Shown piece by piece: positions 53,291-62,608 of a stretch of 64,000 nucleotides of DNA. The notes below the pieces were generated by a model. That model was given only the letters and a program-made list of their open reading frames with translations. It ran no database searches and had not been told where the DNA came from. This stretch comes from Psychrobacillus sp042944905 (GTDB lineage: Bacteria > Bacillota > Bacilli > Bacillales_A > Planococcaceae), in contig NZ_CP168496.1 in NCBI RefSeq assembly GCF_042944905.1, positions 1,736,001 through 1,800,000 of the forward strand, read 5' to 3'. Each line of letters opens with the position of its first letter. Positions within the stretch are counted from its first letter, which is position 1. A program made the translations under genes and the position numbers.

Positions 53291-54481
53291 CTATGCTGAT
53301 TTCTTTTGTTTTTGATCTAAACGATGACTAAAGAAAGTTAGAAGACTTGCACAGACTGCAACTATCCCACCGACCCATGTTACATTCATTAAATTCCCTT
53401 GATGGTATACAATTCCGCCTAATGCAGAACCAAAAGCGATACCTACATTGCTTGCCACTGGCATAAGTGAAGCAGCAAGACCTGTTGCTTTTGGCTGATA
53501 AATTCCAGCAAGGTCTATTAAATAAAGCTGAGTGGATGTTGTTAAGAGTATGGCCATTAACGACATCAAGCCAATGTTTGCCAGTCCTAAGATAAAATGA
53601 TTTGAAGTCCAAAATATACTTGTCAGAACAGCTGCCTGCAAAAGAAAAACAAACCGAAGGCGACCGATTGCATTGTGGCTAGCAATTTTACCTGCGAGAA
53701 TGTTGCTGAAAATAGAGATAAATCCGTAACCAAATAAGATTAAACTAATTGAATGATTTGGTACTTCCATTCCCTTCAAGATAGGAACAAGGTACGTAAA
53801 GACGGTATAAGTGGCGCCAAATCCGAGAGCAGGAATGAAAAAGGCCATTAAAATTCTTGGATTGGTCATTAGAGAAAACTGATCCCGTATCGAACTGCGT
53901 ATTTGGCTGAGTCTATTAGGCAAGACGAAATAGGACGCCAAAAACGCCAATCCTCCTAGGAAAGTAGTTAACATGAAAGTGGCATTCCAGCCGTACGAAT
54001 CGGCAATGACAACTCCAATTGGCACTCCAACGACATTTGCAAGTGTGAAGCCACCGAAAACGAATGATATGGCGAGTCCGCGTTTTTTAAACGGCATGGT
54101 TTCACTTGCAACAATCATGGCTAGAGAGATTAATACTCCTGTTACAATCGCTGTCATAATCCGAAGTGCAAGGAGCGTGATGTAGCTTGTCGAGAATATA
54201 CACAACACATTCAGGACGATGAAAGAACCTATCAAAAACAACATCCATTTACGCTTCGGAAAATGACTTGTCGCTGACATCACTAGTGGAGTAGCGATGG
54301 CAAACGTAATTGCAAACGCAGAAACAAGTGTGCCTGCTTTTGCATTTGTCATTTGAAGGCTCGAGGAAATATCGGTTAAGATTCCGACAATAACAAATTC
54401 GCTTGTCCCAAGGACAAATGTTAATAAAGTAAGTGTTAAGATGAGCAACCAATGTCGCTTGGATAACTTTGTGGAGTGCAT
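53291..54481 (-). CDS. MFS efflux transporter (DHA1, AraJ/Cmx-like)
   Basis: Twelve-helix major-facilitator exporter of 396 residues. Motif-A-like and helix-5 motif-C-like regions are seen (GTLVSAFAITFAIATPLV and GGFTLANVVGVPIGVVI). The family includes chloramphenicol and sugar efflux pumps. The start ATG follows AAAGAGGT. No regulator is adjacent; the upstream 640 bases are non-coding. Confidence 0.9.
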   Translation of the reverse strand: MHSTKLSKRHWLLILTLTLLTFVLGTSEFVIVGILTDISSSLQMTNAKAGTLVSAFAITFAIATPLVMSATSHFPKRKWMLFLIGSFIVLNVLCIFSTSYITLLALRIMTAIVTGVLISLAMIVASETMPFKKRGLAISFVFGGFTLANVVGVPIGVVIADSYGWNATFMLTTFLGGLAFLASYFVLPNRLSQIRSSIRDQFSLMTNPRILMAFFIPALGFGATYTVFTYLVPILKGMEVPNHSISLILFGYGFISIFSNILAGKIASHNAIGRLRFVFLLQAAVLTSIFWTSNHFILGLANIGLMSLMAILLTTSTQLYLIDLAGIYQPKATGLAASLMPVASNVGIAFGSALGGIVYHQGNLMNVTWVGGIVAVCASLLTFFSHRLDQKQKKSA

Positions 54482-55120
54482 AAATACCTCTTTTCTTAGA
54501 TGATTGTATATGTGTCAGATAGTAGATACACGACCTATACATCTTACCATAAAATATTTTTGCGAGAAAAACCCTTTCTTATCAAATAGAGGTTAATGGA
54601 ATACCAGGATTGACAATGCAAAAGGAGTTAGCAGAAAACTATTTAAGAAAGCACATTGGCATTGTCATCATATTAATCCATTCCATAATTCAAAGATGAT
54701 AGCTATTCAAACTTAATAATTTTAAATAAGACTATACATCAACTAATACACCTAAAAGAAAAGGTGAGAATTGATAATCTCTTAAAAGCTGTAAAGCTTT
54801 CAAGAAAGCAACAAGAAAAAGTAAATAACTTAAGACTGAAATGTCACAATGAAGTAATCTAATAATGGGACAGACATAGAAAACCCTAAAAAAAACTGAA
54901 TCTGCAACCAGGAGAAAACTTGAATGTGATGGGAAGTTCGTTAAGCAGATAATTTCAATAATAATTAGCCGATTAACATTTTGGACATGTCTAAGATGTT
55001 AATCGGCTTATCTCATTATTTACCAAACGCTTCCGTTATGACTATGAAATCTTCTGAATACATAAAAAGTCATGAGTTGGGAATTTTAATCAGTGAAACA
55101 TTCGAGAGGAGTTTTACACA
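54482..55120. other. Long intergenic region upstream of the decarboxylase
   Basis: About 640 AT-rich bases. Short frames only, for example a 27-codon frame starting ATG near 54618 with a plausible decayed-gene composition. One strong hairpin lies at 54967-55008. No gene supported. Confidence 0.5.
54967..55010. terminator. Strong hairpin, probable terminator
   Basis: Perfect 13-bp stem AGCCGATTAACAT/ATGTTAATCGGCT with a 16-nt loop, then TATCTCATTATTT. It insulates the decarboxylase gene from upstream transcription. Confidence 0.7.
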
Positions 55121-56779
55121 TTGGAAAAAATAACATTAGGCAATTTTTTATGCCGTTGTTTAAGCCAGTCAGGGATTAAAGAGGTTTTTGGCGTAGCTGG
55201 AGATTACAACTTCACCATTTTGGATGAATTTGAAAAAAATCCAGAGATTACCTTCGTAGGAAATAGGAATGAATTAAATGCCGGTTATTCCGCAGATGCA
55301 TATGCGCGTTTGAAAGGAATCGCCGCATTAGTTACTACATTCGGAGTTGGTGAACTCAGTGCCTGTAACGCTTTTGCTGGATCAAACAGCGAAAATGTCC
55401 CTGTTGTGCATATCGTTGGCGCTCCGCCAACTCCTGACCAAAAAGGACATAAGTTTATGCACCACTCTCTGATGGATGGAAATTTCAAGACGTTTCAACA
55501 GGTATACGAACTAATTTCCGCCTATACAACCGCCATTACACTGGAAAACGCATCGAATGAAATCCCCAAAGTCTTAAACATCGCGCAAACAAAAAAGAAG
55601 CCGGTATATATAATGATTCCGAATGATTTGCTGTCAAAGGAAATTAACGTCAGTAAAGTGGAATTGAGTGCCGCAGCTACTAACCAGACGTCTTTACAAC
55701 AAGCGGTAGCACATGCCAAACAACTTCTGGATCAAAGTAATAATACTGTCCTGCTTGCAGATGTCAAGGTCATGCGATTTCATTTGGAAAAGCCAGTGCA
55801 ACAAATGGTAGAAACAATGAATATACCTGTTGCGTCTACTGTTTACGGAAAAGGGTCGTTTGATGAAACACATCCCAATTATATCGGCGTTTACGTTGGC
55901 AGCTGTGGAGAGGAATCTGTTCGAAATACAGTAGAAAATGCACAATGCGTAATAGCGGTAGGGTTGGTTTGGGCCGATACCAATACGGCAAATTTTACGG
56001 CCAAACTGGAATTCACGAAGACCATTCAAATTCAGCCGAACAGCGTAATAATTGGGGAAGCGATGTATCAGGATATACTGGCAGCTGATATGATAAACTC
56101 GCTTATTCTGTTGAATACCAAACAAAGCAACCCAGTCAACCAAGCCACATTTCCTTATAGCCAGACACATGGCCAGCCTAACGACGCGTTGGTGGCAGTA
56201 AACTATTATCCAATGTTTCAACAGTTTATCAAGGACAACGATGTGATTGTTGTGGAAACGGGCACCTTGCACGACGGATTTTCACAGGTCAGGCTGCGAA
56301 AAAATGTAACGTATGTCACGCAGGGCGGCTGGCAATCTATCGGATACGCAACCCCGGCAGCTTTTGGCGCTTGTGTCGCCGCACCAGACCGGAGGGTTCT
56401 ACTTTTTACAGGAGATGGTTCCCTCCAGTTGACCGCACAAGAAATCAGTTCCATGTTGGAGCACAATTGCAAGCCAATCCTCTTTATTTTAAACAATGGA
56501 CAATATGTTGTTGAAAAGTATCTAAACGTAAACACCTTGAACCAGAAATACAACGTCATTCCCAAATGGGATTATACCAAGCTACCAATGGTATTTGGCG
56601 GGGACGCCTGTACAGCTACCGTTAAGACCGTAGATGAGTTAGCGCGAGCCATGAAAAAAGCGGAAAAGGAATGCCACAACCGGCTTTGCATTATTGAGAT
56701 CATCCCAGGAAACCCCTTGGACGCGCCTCAGTATTTGGTGGAATCAAGAAAAATACTTGAATCGCAGAAAATGAATTAA
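55121..56779 (+). CDS. Thiamine-diphosphate 2-oxo-acid decarboxylase (IpdC/PDC family)
   Basis: Non-oxidative decarboxylase of the pyruvate/indolepyruvate/phenylpyruvate group (552 residues, normal length). The PYR domain has the catalytic Glu in VGNRNELNAGYSADAYAR and MHHSL; the PP domain has GDGSLQLTAQEISSM ... ILNNGQYVVEK. The substrate (pyruvate, indolepyruvate or branched oxo acids) cannot be decided. TTG 55121 follows GAGAGGAG. The 3' two-thirds are visibly richer in G+C (CGG, GCC, GGC codons) than the neighbours, a sign of horizontal transfer. Confidence 0.9.
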   Translation: MEKITLGNFLCRCLSQSGIKEVFGVAGDYNFTILDEFEKNPEITFVGNRNELNAGYSADAYARLKGIAALVTTFGVGELSACNAFAGSNSENVPVVHIVGAPPTPDQKGHKFMHHSLMDGNFKTFQQVYELISAYTTAITLENASNEIPKVLNIAQTKKKPVYIMIPNDLLSKEINVSKVELSAAATNQTSLQQAVAHAKQLLDQSNNTVLLADVKVMRFHLEKPVQQMVETMNIPVASTVYGKGSFDETHPNYIGVYVGSCGEESVRNTVENAQCVIAVGLVWADTNTANFTAKLEFTKTIQIQPNSVIIGEAMYQDILAADMINSLILLNTKQSNPVNQATFPYSQTHGQPNDALVAVNYYPMFQQFIKDNDVIVVETGTLHDGFSQVRLRKNVTYVTQGGWQSIGYATPAAFGACVAAPDRRVLLFTGDGSLQLTAQEISSMLEHNCKPILFILNNGQYVVEKYLNVNTLNQKYNVIPKWDYTKLPMVFGGDACTATVKTVDELARAMKKAEKECHNRLCIIEIIPGNPLDAPQYLVESRKILESQKMN

Positions 56780-56825
56780 TACTAGCCGTGTGATTCGTTG
56801 ATGTAATGCACGTTGATAATATCGC

Positions 56826-57092
56826 CTATTTCAAAAAGGCCTTACGTATACGAGGCTTGGAGGTAAGAATTATGAGACCACTATTTTTGAAACTGGATCG
56901 ACATGAAACAGCAAGAATACAGCGTGGACTTGAATCGTTATGTACAGAGGTCGGAATCACTTTCAGAAGATTTTTTAGCCCTTCAAGTGCATGCGCTACC
57001 TTAAAACTCTTTTTGTATGTCTTCTTTTTATCCAAGAATGCTTGAACCTGGTTTTCACCTTTTGCTACATCCAGACCTATCACTGGATTCAT
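56826..57092 (-). pseudogene. IS110-family transposase remnant (N-terminal)
   Basis: The first 45 residues (NPVIGLDVAKGENQVQAFLD, then KSFKVAHALEGLKNLLKV) match the DEDD domain start of IS110/IS1111 transposases, including the first Asp. The following sequence is scrambled and the rest of the gene is missing. A decayed insertion-element end. Confidence 0.8.
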
Positions 57093-57105
57093 CTACTATC
57101 ATTTT

Positions 57106-57306
57106 CTAAAGTATATTTACCAGTACCCCTAATCCTTCTTGTAGTATCATAGCTTCGCTTGTTATACGAGATCGTGGCCCCAACCAGCTTCCAACTATAT
57201 AAATAGAATTATTTTCTTTTGCGAATACGTTCTCTAAATAGATTTCCGCTGCTTCTAACCGTTCCTGTCCTAACGATCTAATAATGTCGTAATTAACGCA
57301 ACTAAA
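57106..57306 (-). pseudogene. Unrecognised coding-like fragment
   Basis: A minus-strand frame without start codon reads RSLGQERLEAAEIYLENV and, further on, IYIVGSWLGPRS before TAG at 57106. Composition and codon use look coding. It is probably the C-terminal end of a decayed gene. I do not recognise it. Confidence 0.35.
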
Positions 57307-57315
57307 TAGTAGTAT

Positions 57316-57362
57316 CTAAAACGCCTGGAACCCTTGAGATTAGAGGTTTCAGGCGTTTTGTT
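57316..57362. terminator. Terminator
   Basis: AAAACGCCTGGAACC paired with GGTTTCAGGCGTTTT (one wobble), followed by GTTTTACC on the plus strand. Confidence 0.75.
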
Positions 57363-57497
57363 TTACCTAATTAAATGAAGGAAAGAAGGATTTACGCTCT
57401 TTTTGTTGAATTGATTGAACTAAAGGGGCAGGATTTTTCGAATAAAGTAAAACTAGAAAATGGTATATTTTGTTTTAATTGAAAAGGGGGTTATTTG

Positions 57498-58049
57498 TTG
57501 AAAAGATTACTATTTTTTATTTTATTCGCTTTTGTTTTGAATGCTTGTAACCAATTAAATAAAGATTCAAATGAGGATGACGTATTGCGCTCAAACGAGT
57601 CTACTGTTCAAACTATGCCAAAAGATATGCCTATTGACTTTGGATTCTCTATTCAATTTGGTGTGGGAAAAAATAATGAAATTAACACATTCGAAGGTAC
57701 AGTGACCAAGGATTTAATAGCAGATGGAATTACAACTGCAGCTGTAACCTTTACCGACGAAGAAATGGGTGAGATTTATGAGAAAATGAAAGAAGTTAAT
57801 ATAGTAGAAACGAAAAAGTTAACACCCGAATCTATAGACGGAACCATTTGTATACAAGAACCACACGAAGAGGATGAATGGAAAATTACCTTCGACGGCG
57901 AAACCATCACTCATTCAGTTTCAGGAGCATTCTGTGAACCTACCAATGATGCTAAGCAACTTCTTGAGTTGCGAAATTACGTATTTAGTATAATTAGATG
58001 TAAGCAAGAATATATAGAACTTCCCGAATCCAAAGGAGGGTATCACTAG
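57498..58049 (+). CDS. Lipoprotein of unknown function
   Basis: A 183-residue exported lipoprotein with lipobox LNAC (Cys17), then an acidic linker and a globular part with two Cys (TICIQEP and GAFCEP) that may form a disulfide. TTG 57498 or 57495 is the start, with AAAGGGGG upstream. No family recognised. Confidence 0.75.
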   Translation: MKRLLFFILFAFVLNACNQLNKDSNEDDVLRSNESTVQTMPKDMPIDFGFSIQFGVGKNNEINTFEGTVTKDLIADGITTAAVTFTDEEMGEIYEKMKEVNIVETKKLTPESIDGTICIQEPHEEDEWKITFDGETITHSVSGAFCEPTNDAKQLLELRNYVFSIIRCKQEYIELPESKGGYH

Positions 58050-58084
58050 TTTTAAAGTTAAGTGAATAGGAACGAGGTAGCTAG

Positions 58085-58204
58085 ATGTACAGTGATGCTA
58101 TAAAAAAGATTTTCCATTTATATATCCGTATATTTTATGCTTTTCAAATAAAATATTTGAGAGCTCTGCAACATGAGGGCAATGGGGTAAGTTCAATCAA
58201 TTAG
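58085..58204 (+). CDS. Possible 39-aa small protein
   Basis: Frame with GAGGT six bases before ATG 58085, between the lipoprotein and signal peptidase genes. The product is basic and aromatic-rich (HLYIRIFYAFQIKYLRAL). It may be a real small protein or a chance frame. Confidence 0.3.
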   Translation: MYSDAIKKIFHLYIRIFYAFQIKYLRALQHEGNGVSSIN

Positions 58205-58292
58205 CAGGAATAATTAAAAAGATGTCGAAATAGTCAATATCAAGAGTATTAAAGTAACGGACAGATGTTTAAAAGAGAATGAGGTGTTGAAC

Positions 58293-58886
58293 GTGGTAAA
58301 AGTGAAAGAAAAAAGTGAATTATTGGAATGGGTTAAAGCATTCGGAATTGCTATTTTATTTGCATGGGGAATTCGGTTTTTCATATTAACGCCAATTGTG
58401 GTGGATGGAGCTTCTATGATGCCCACATTTGAAGATGGTGATATGGTAGTTGTTAATAAAATTGGACCAAGATTAACGGAGTATAAGCGATTTGATGTGA
58501 TTGTTTTTGAAGCAAAAGAAGACACTAATTATATTAAACGTATTATTGGTATTCCTGGTGATCACATCGCCTATCAAAACGATGAGCTTTTTATTAATAA
58601 TAAGAGATACGAGGAACCATATCTAGAGGAGTATAAAAAAGAGTTGAAAGATAATGATAAACTTACTAAAGATTTTACGTTAGAGAAGTTCCTAGATGAA
58701 AAAGTTGTACCTGATGGTTACTTTTTTGTAATGGGAGATAATCGTCTTTATAGCAAAGATAGCCGAGACCCAAGAGTTGGATTCGTTTCAAAGGATAAAA
58801 TACTAGGTACTGCAAAAATGGTTTTTTGGCCTCTTGATAACCTAGGGATTATAAATGATAAAGGGATTAGTAAGTCAATTAAGTAA
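58293..58886 (+). CDS. lepB: Signal peptidase I
   Basis: Type I signal peptidase removing signal peptides on the outer membrane face. One N-terminal TM (about 14-33), catalytic Ser41 in DGASMMPT and catalytic Lys82 in NYIKRIIGIPGD, then the conserved GDNRLYSKDSRDPR box. The 197-residue length fits SipS-type enzymes. GTG 58293 is placed seven bases after GAGGTG; GTG 58284 lies in the ribosome binding site. Probably one of several paralogues. Confidence 0.93.
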   Translation: MVKVKEKSELLEWVKAFGIAILFAWGIRFFILTPIVVDGASMMPTFEDGDMVVVNKIGPRLTEYKRFDVIVFEAKEDTNYIKRIIGIPGDHIAYQNDELFINNKRYEEPYLEEYKKELKDNDKLTKDFTLEKFLDEKVVPDGYFFVMGDNRLYSKDSRDPRVGFVSKDKILGTAKMVFWPLDNLGIINDKGISKSIK

Positions 58887-59162
58887 TCCTGTATTCTTAT
58901 TCAACTATCACCCTGCTCAATCGTTAAAAAAATGAAAATGAACAAAAAAAATAGACCAATTAAAACACTTTTTAGAAAAAGGTAGGGCCTCTTAGTAATC
59001 AATATAGCGTTGGATTGAAAAATAATAGGTAAGGCTGGTAAAACCAATCAAAAAAGATTGTAGAAAATTATGGAATAAGATGCATCAGATAATGTGTATA
59101 ATAATTTGACAAATCATTTAGACGTATGTTAAATTCATCCATAATAAAACCATACAAATTCG
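58887..59162. other. Intergenic region upstream of the ileS T-box
   Basis: About 275 AT-rich bases with no gene seen. It should hold the promoter of the T-box transcript. Confidence 0.5.
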
Positions 59163-59416
59163 TTGATGAGAAAAAGTAGTTGATGAAACTGTTCCAAAGA
59201 GAGCCGGTACATGCTGAAATCCGGTGTTCAGTTCGTTTATGAAAATCCTCTCTGAGAAGTCGAGCTGAAATTGAGTAAGTGAGACCGGGTGTCTACCGTT
59301 AAAAGGAACACGTATGATTGTACGTGGCTAAGTGCTATTGTGGAACGAAAGTTATTCAATAGAATTAGGGTGGTATCACGGTTAAACCCGTCCCTTTTCC
59401 AGGGACGGGTTTTTTG
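59163..59416 (+). promoter_or_regulatory. T-box riboswitch (Ile-type) upstream of ileS
   Basis: The conserved T-box bulge sequence AGGGTGGTATCACGG lies at 59367-59381, directly before the terminator. Stem I features include AAGAGAGCCGG and GCTGAAATCCGG, and the 3' arm TATGAAAATCCTCTCTGAG, in which ATC fits an isoleucine specifier codon. Uncharged tRNA-Ile should pair with the bulge, prevent the terminator and turn on ileS. Confidence 0.95.
59382..59416 (+). terminator. T-box terminator
   Basis: ACCCGTCCCT/AGGGACGGGT stem with a TTTCC loop and TTTTTT tail. Confidence 0.95.
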
Positions 59417-59450
59417 TATGTTTTATTAAAAAAAATAGGAGTGATATCAA

Positions 59451-62400
59451 ATGGTTAAAGCAAACGAAAAAGAGTCTGTAATCGAGCGAGAAGAACGGAT
59501 TCGAGCACAATGGGAGAAAGATAATATTTTTAAAAAGTCCATAGATGATAGAGAAGAATGCCCTTCTTTTGTATTTTATGAAGGACCACCTACTGCAAAT
59601 GGATTACCACATGTTGGGCACGCATTAGGTAGAACGATTAAAGATGTAGTTGCACGATATAAAACAATGACTGGACATCAAGTTATCCGAAAGGCAGGTT
59701 GGGATACGCATGGTTTACCAGTTGAATTAGGTGTAGAAAAGCAATTAGGTATCTCAGGAAAAAGTGATATTGAAAAATATGGTGTAGAAGCTTTTATTGA
59801 AAAATGTAAAGAAAGTGTTTTTGTATATGAAAAACAGTGGCGAGAGTTTACTGAACAACTGGGTTACTGGGTAGAAATGGATGATCCTTATTTAACTTTA
59901 AGTAATGATTATATTGAAAGTGAATGGAATATACTTGGCACAATTCATGAAAAAGGGTTACTCCAAAAAGGTCATAGAGTGTCCCCTTATTGTCCTAGCT
60001 GTCAAACTTCTCTTAGCTCCCATGAGGTGTCACAAGGATATAAAAACGTAAAGGATTTATCTGCTACGGCTAAATTCAAAATTAAAGATCGTGAAGATGA
60101 ATACTTTCTTGGGTGGACGACAACTCCTTGGACTTTACCAGCAAATGTCGCACTAGCAGTTAATCCTTCTTTGAAATATGTTCGAGCAAAAAAAGGGCAG
60201 GATATTTTTATTCTTGCGGAAGCATTAGTAAGTTCTGTATTAAAGGATGACTTTGAAATACTATCTGTGCACTTAGGAACTGATTTAAAAGACATACCTT
60301 ATACTCCATTATTTGATTTTGTAAATGTGGAAATTGGTCATAAAGTGGTAACTGCGGATTATGTATCTTCAGAAAGTGGAACAGGGATTGTCCATATCGC
60401 TCCGGCATACGGAGAAGATGACTATAAAGTTGTAAAGGAAAATGGCATTTCTTTCGTCAATGTGGTAGATGAAAAAGGGAAGTATACTTCGGAGGTTATT
60501 GGTTTTGAAGGTAGATTTGTGAAAGATTGTGATGTAGATATTGTTCGGTATCTTGCTGAAAAAGGTTTGCTTTACAGTAAAGAAAAATACGAACATAGTT
60601 ATCCTCATTGCTGGCGTTGTGATTCAGCCCTTTTGTATTATGCAAATGAAAGTTGGTTCATTCAAACAACTGCATTGAAAGACCAGTTTATACAAAATAA
60701 CGAAGGAGTCACTTGGTATCCGGAGCATATAAAACATGGTAGATTCGGAAACTTTTTAGAGCAAATGGTTGATTGGAATATTAGTCGGAAACGCTATTGG
60801 GGCACACCGCTCAACGTTTGGGAATGTGAAGAATGTAATCATGAATTTGCTCCGAAAAGTATCGATGAATTAAAAAAGCACTCTATTCATCCCTTAGATG
60901 AAGTTGATTTACATAAACCATATGTAGATCATGTTAAGCTTCACTGTTCAAATTGTGGAGGGACTATGACAAGGACTCCAGAAGTCATAGATGTTTGGTT
61001 CGATAGCGGTTCTATGCCATTTGCGCAATATCATTATCCTTTTGAGAATAAAGAGCTTTTTGAAAAACAATTCCCAGCTGACATAGTCATCGAAGGAATT
61101 GATCAAACACGCGGATGGTTTTATAGCTTACTAGCTGTATCCACTTTATTTACGGGTAAAGCTCCGTACAAACGTGTACTATCGACGGGTCATATTTTGG
61201 ATGAAAAGGGACAAAAAATGTCTAAGAGTAAAGGCAATGCTCTAGACCCTGTAGAGTTAATTCAAAAGTATGGAGCAGATGCACTAAGATGGGCATTATT
61301 AGTCGACAGCGCACCTTGGAATACAAAAAGGTTCTCGGAACGAATCGTACAAGAAGCAAAGTCAAAACTAGTCGATACACTAGACAATGTGCATAGTTTT
61401 TATTCGTTATACGCTCATTTAGATGACTACAATCCGAATTATGCTTATGAAGTAGAGAAAAATAAACTGGATGATTGGATACTATCTCGTTTGCATAGCA
61501 CGATTACAATCGTTCGAACAAATTTAGAGGTTTATCATTTCACAAACGCAGCGAGAGAAATTGCCAAGTTATTAGAACAAGTAAGTAATTGGTATGTAAG
61601 ACGTTCAAGAGAGCGTTTTTGGTCAAGTGATATGAATCCAGAAAAAGCAGCTGCATATGAAACGCTCTATGAAGTATTAACAAGAACTAGCCAAATGTTA
61701 GCACCATTAACCCCATTTCTTGCAGAAGATGTGTTTATGAATTTAACAGGGGAAAGTGTCCATTTATCGGATTTTCCAGAAGAAGATGAAAAATTAATAA
61801 ATGAAAAACTGGAAAAAGAAATGGATGCAGTTTTGCAAATAGTAGAGTTAGGAAGAAGTATTCGAAATACTACTTCCTTGAAGGTAAAACAACCTTTAGG
61901 TAGTCTTTCACTTATGAGTACTAATAAGGATATTAACTGGAAACTATACGAAGATATTATTAAAGAAGAGTTAAATGTAAAGGTATTTGAACAAACGGAA
62001 AGTGAAGGTAAGTTTATAACTACAAAGATAAAGCTGGATTTCAAAAAATCGGGAGCGAAGTATGGAAAGCAATCTAATTCTATTAATACATGGCTTCAGT
62101 CATTAGATGACGAACAAGTTAGAAAGTTTGTGCAAGAGGGCTTTATTGAATATGAAAAAGATAAAGTAATGTTTGAAGATGTGCTGCTTGAAAACATTGC
62201 GAAAGAGGGATATGCCTCAGCATCTAATGGTGCATATACCGTTACTTTAGATCATTCTTTAACCGAAGAACTGATTCAAGAAGGATTGGCGCGTGAATTA
62301 ATACGTGCAATACAAGCATATAGAAAACAACTGAAGCTACCAATCGATATGCGTGTGGATATTTCAATAAATACAGATGAAGAATTTCAAGTAGTTATTG

Positions 62401-62531
62401 AAAAGTTTAAGCATATGTTGCAACAAAACTTGTTAATGCGTCATTTACTGTTTTCAGATAATACTCTAGAGGGAACAGAGCTTACAATAGGATCTCATAT
62501 TATTGGATTAGAAGTTACACCAGTAGACTGA
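59451..62531 (+). CDS. ileS: Isoleucyl-tRNA synthetase, type 2 (eukaryote-like)
   Basis: Charges tRNA-Ile. At 1026 residues it is longer than the roughly 920-residue type-1 enzyme of B. subtilis. The HIGH motif reads HVGH (54-57) in the type-2 context GPPTANGLPHVGHALG, KMSKS is at 589-593, and a WTTTPWTLPANVAL editing-domain start lies near 221. Zinc-type CxxC pairs occur (YCPSC near 185, CWRCD near 385). The long C-terminal extension lacks the terminal zinc ribbon of type 1. Type-2 enzymes are typically insensitive to mupirocin. It is regulated by the T-box upstream. Confidence 0.95.
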   Translation: MVKANEKESVIEREERIRAQWEKDNIFKKSIDDREECPSFVFYEGPPTANGLPHVGHALGRTIKDVVARYKTMTGHQVIRKAGWDTHGLPVELGVEKQLGISGKSDIEKYGVEAFIEKCKESVFVYEKQWREFTEQLGYWVEMDDPYLTLSNDYIESEWNILGTIHEKGLLQKGHRVSPYCPSCQTSLSSHEVSQGYKNVKDLSATAKFKIKDREDEYFLGWTTTPWTLPANVALAVNPSLKYVRAKKGQDIFILAEALVSSVLKDDFEILSVHLGTDLKDIPYTPLFDFVNVEIGHKVVTADYVSSESGTGIVHIAPAYGEDDYKVVKENGISFVNVVDEKGKYTSEVIGFEGRFVKDCDVDIVRYLAEKGLLYSKEKYEHSYPHCWRCDSALLYYANESWFIQTTALKDQFIQNNEGVTWYPEHIKHGRFGNFLEQMVDWNISRKRYWGTPLNVWECEECNHEFAPKSIDELKKHSIHPLDEVDLHKPYVDHVKLHCSNCGGTMTRTPEVIDVWFDSGSMPFAQYHYPFENKELFEKQFPADIVIEGIDQTRGWFYSLLAVSTLFTGKAPYKRVLSTGHILDEKGQKMSKSKGNALDPVELIQKYGADALRWALLVDSAPWNTKRFSERIVQEAKSKLVDTLDNVHSFYSLYAHLDDYNPNYAYEVEKNKLDDWILSRLHSTITIVRTNLEVYHFTNAAREIAKLLEQVSNWYVRRSRERFWSSDMNPEKAAAYETLYEVLTRTSQMLAPLTPFLAEDVFMNLTGESVHLSDFPEEDEKLINEKLEKEMDAVLQIVELGRSIRNTTSLKVKQPLGSLSLMSTNKDINWKLYEDIIKEELNVKVFEQTESEGKFITTKIKLDFKKSGAKYGKQSNSINTWLQSLDDEQVRKFVQEGFIEYEKDKVMFEDVLLENIAKEGYASASNGAYTVTLDHSLTEELIQEGLARELIRAIQAYRKQLKLPIDMRVDISINTDEEFQVVIEKFKHMLQQNLLMRHLLFSDNTLEGTELTIGSHIIGLEVTPVD

Positions 62532-62538
62532 TTTACAA

Positions 62539-62573
62539 AATCGGATATAGAAATTTTTCTATATCCGATTCCT
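62539..62573. terminator. Bidirectional terminator after ileS
   Basis: 15-bp perfect stem AATCGGATATAGAAA/TTTCTATATCCGATT with a tiny loop. Confidence 0.88.
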
Positions 62574-62608
62574 TAGAATTTATTAAACCATATTGTTGAT
62601 CTTCGTAT

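Larger units (their letters stand above)
56780..57497. other. Region of decayed genes after the decarboxylase
   Basis: Holds an IS110-type transposase remnant, a coding-like 67-codon minus-strand fragment and a terminator. No intact gene. Confidence 0.6.

Noticed and set aside
55694..56565. Minus-strand ORFs of 192 and 115 codons inside the decarboxylase gene
   Set aside because: The plus-strand frame has full catalytic motifs and normal length; the others are shadows favoured by the higher GC.
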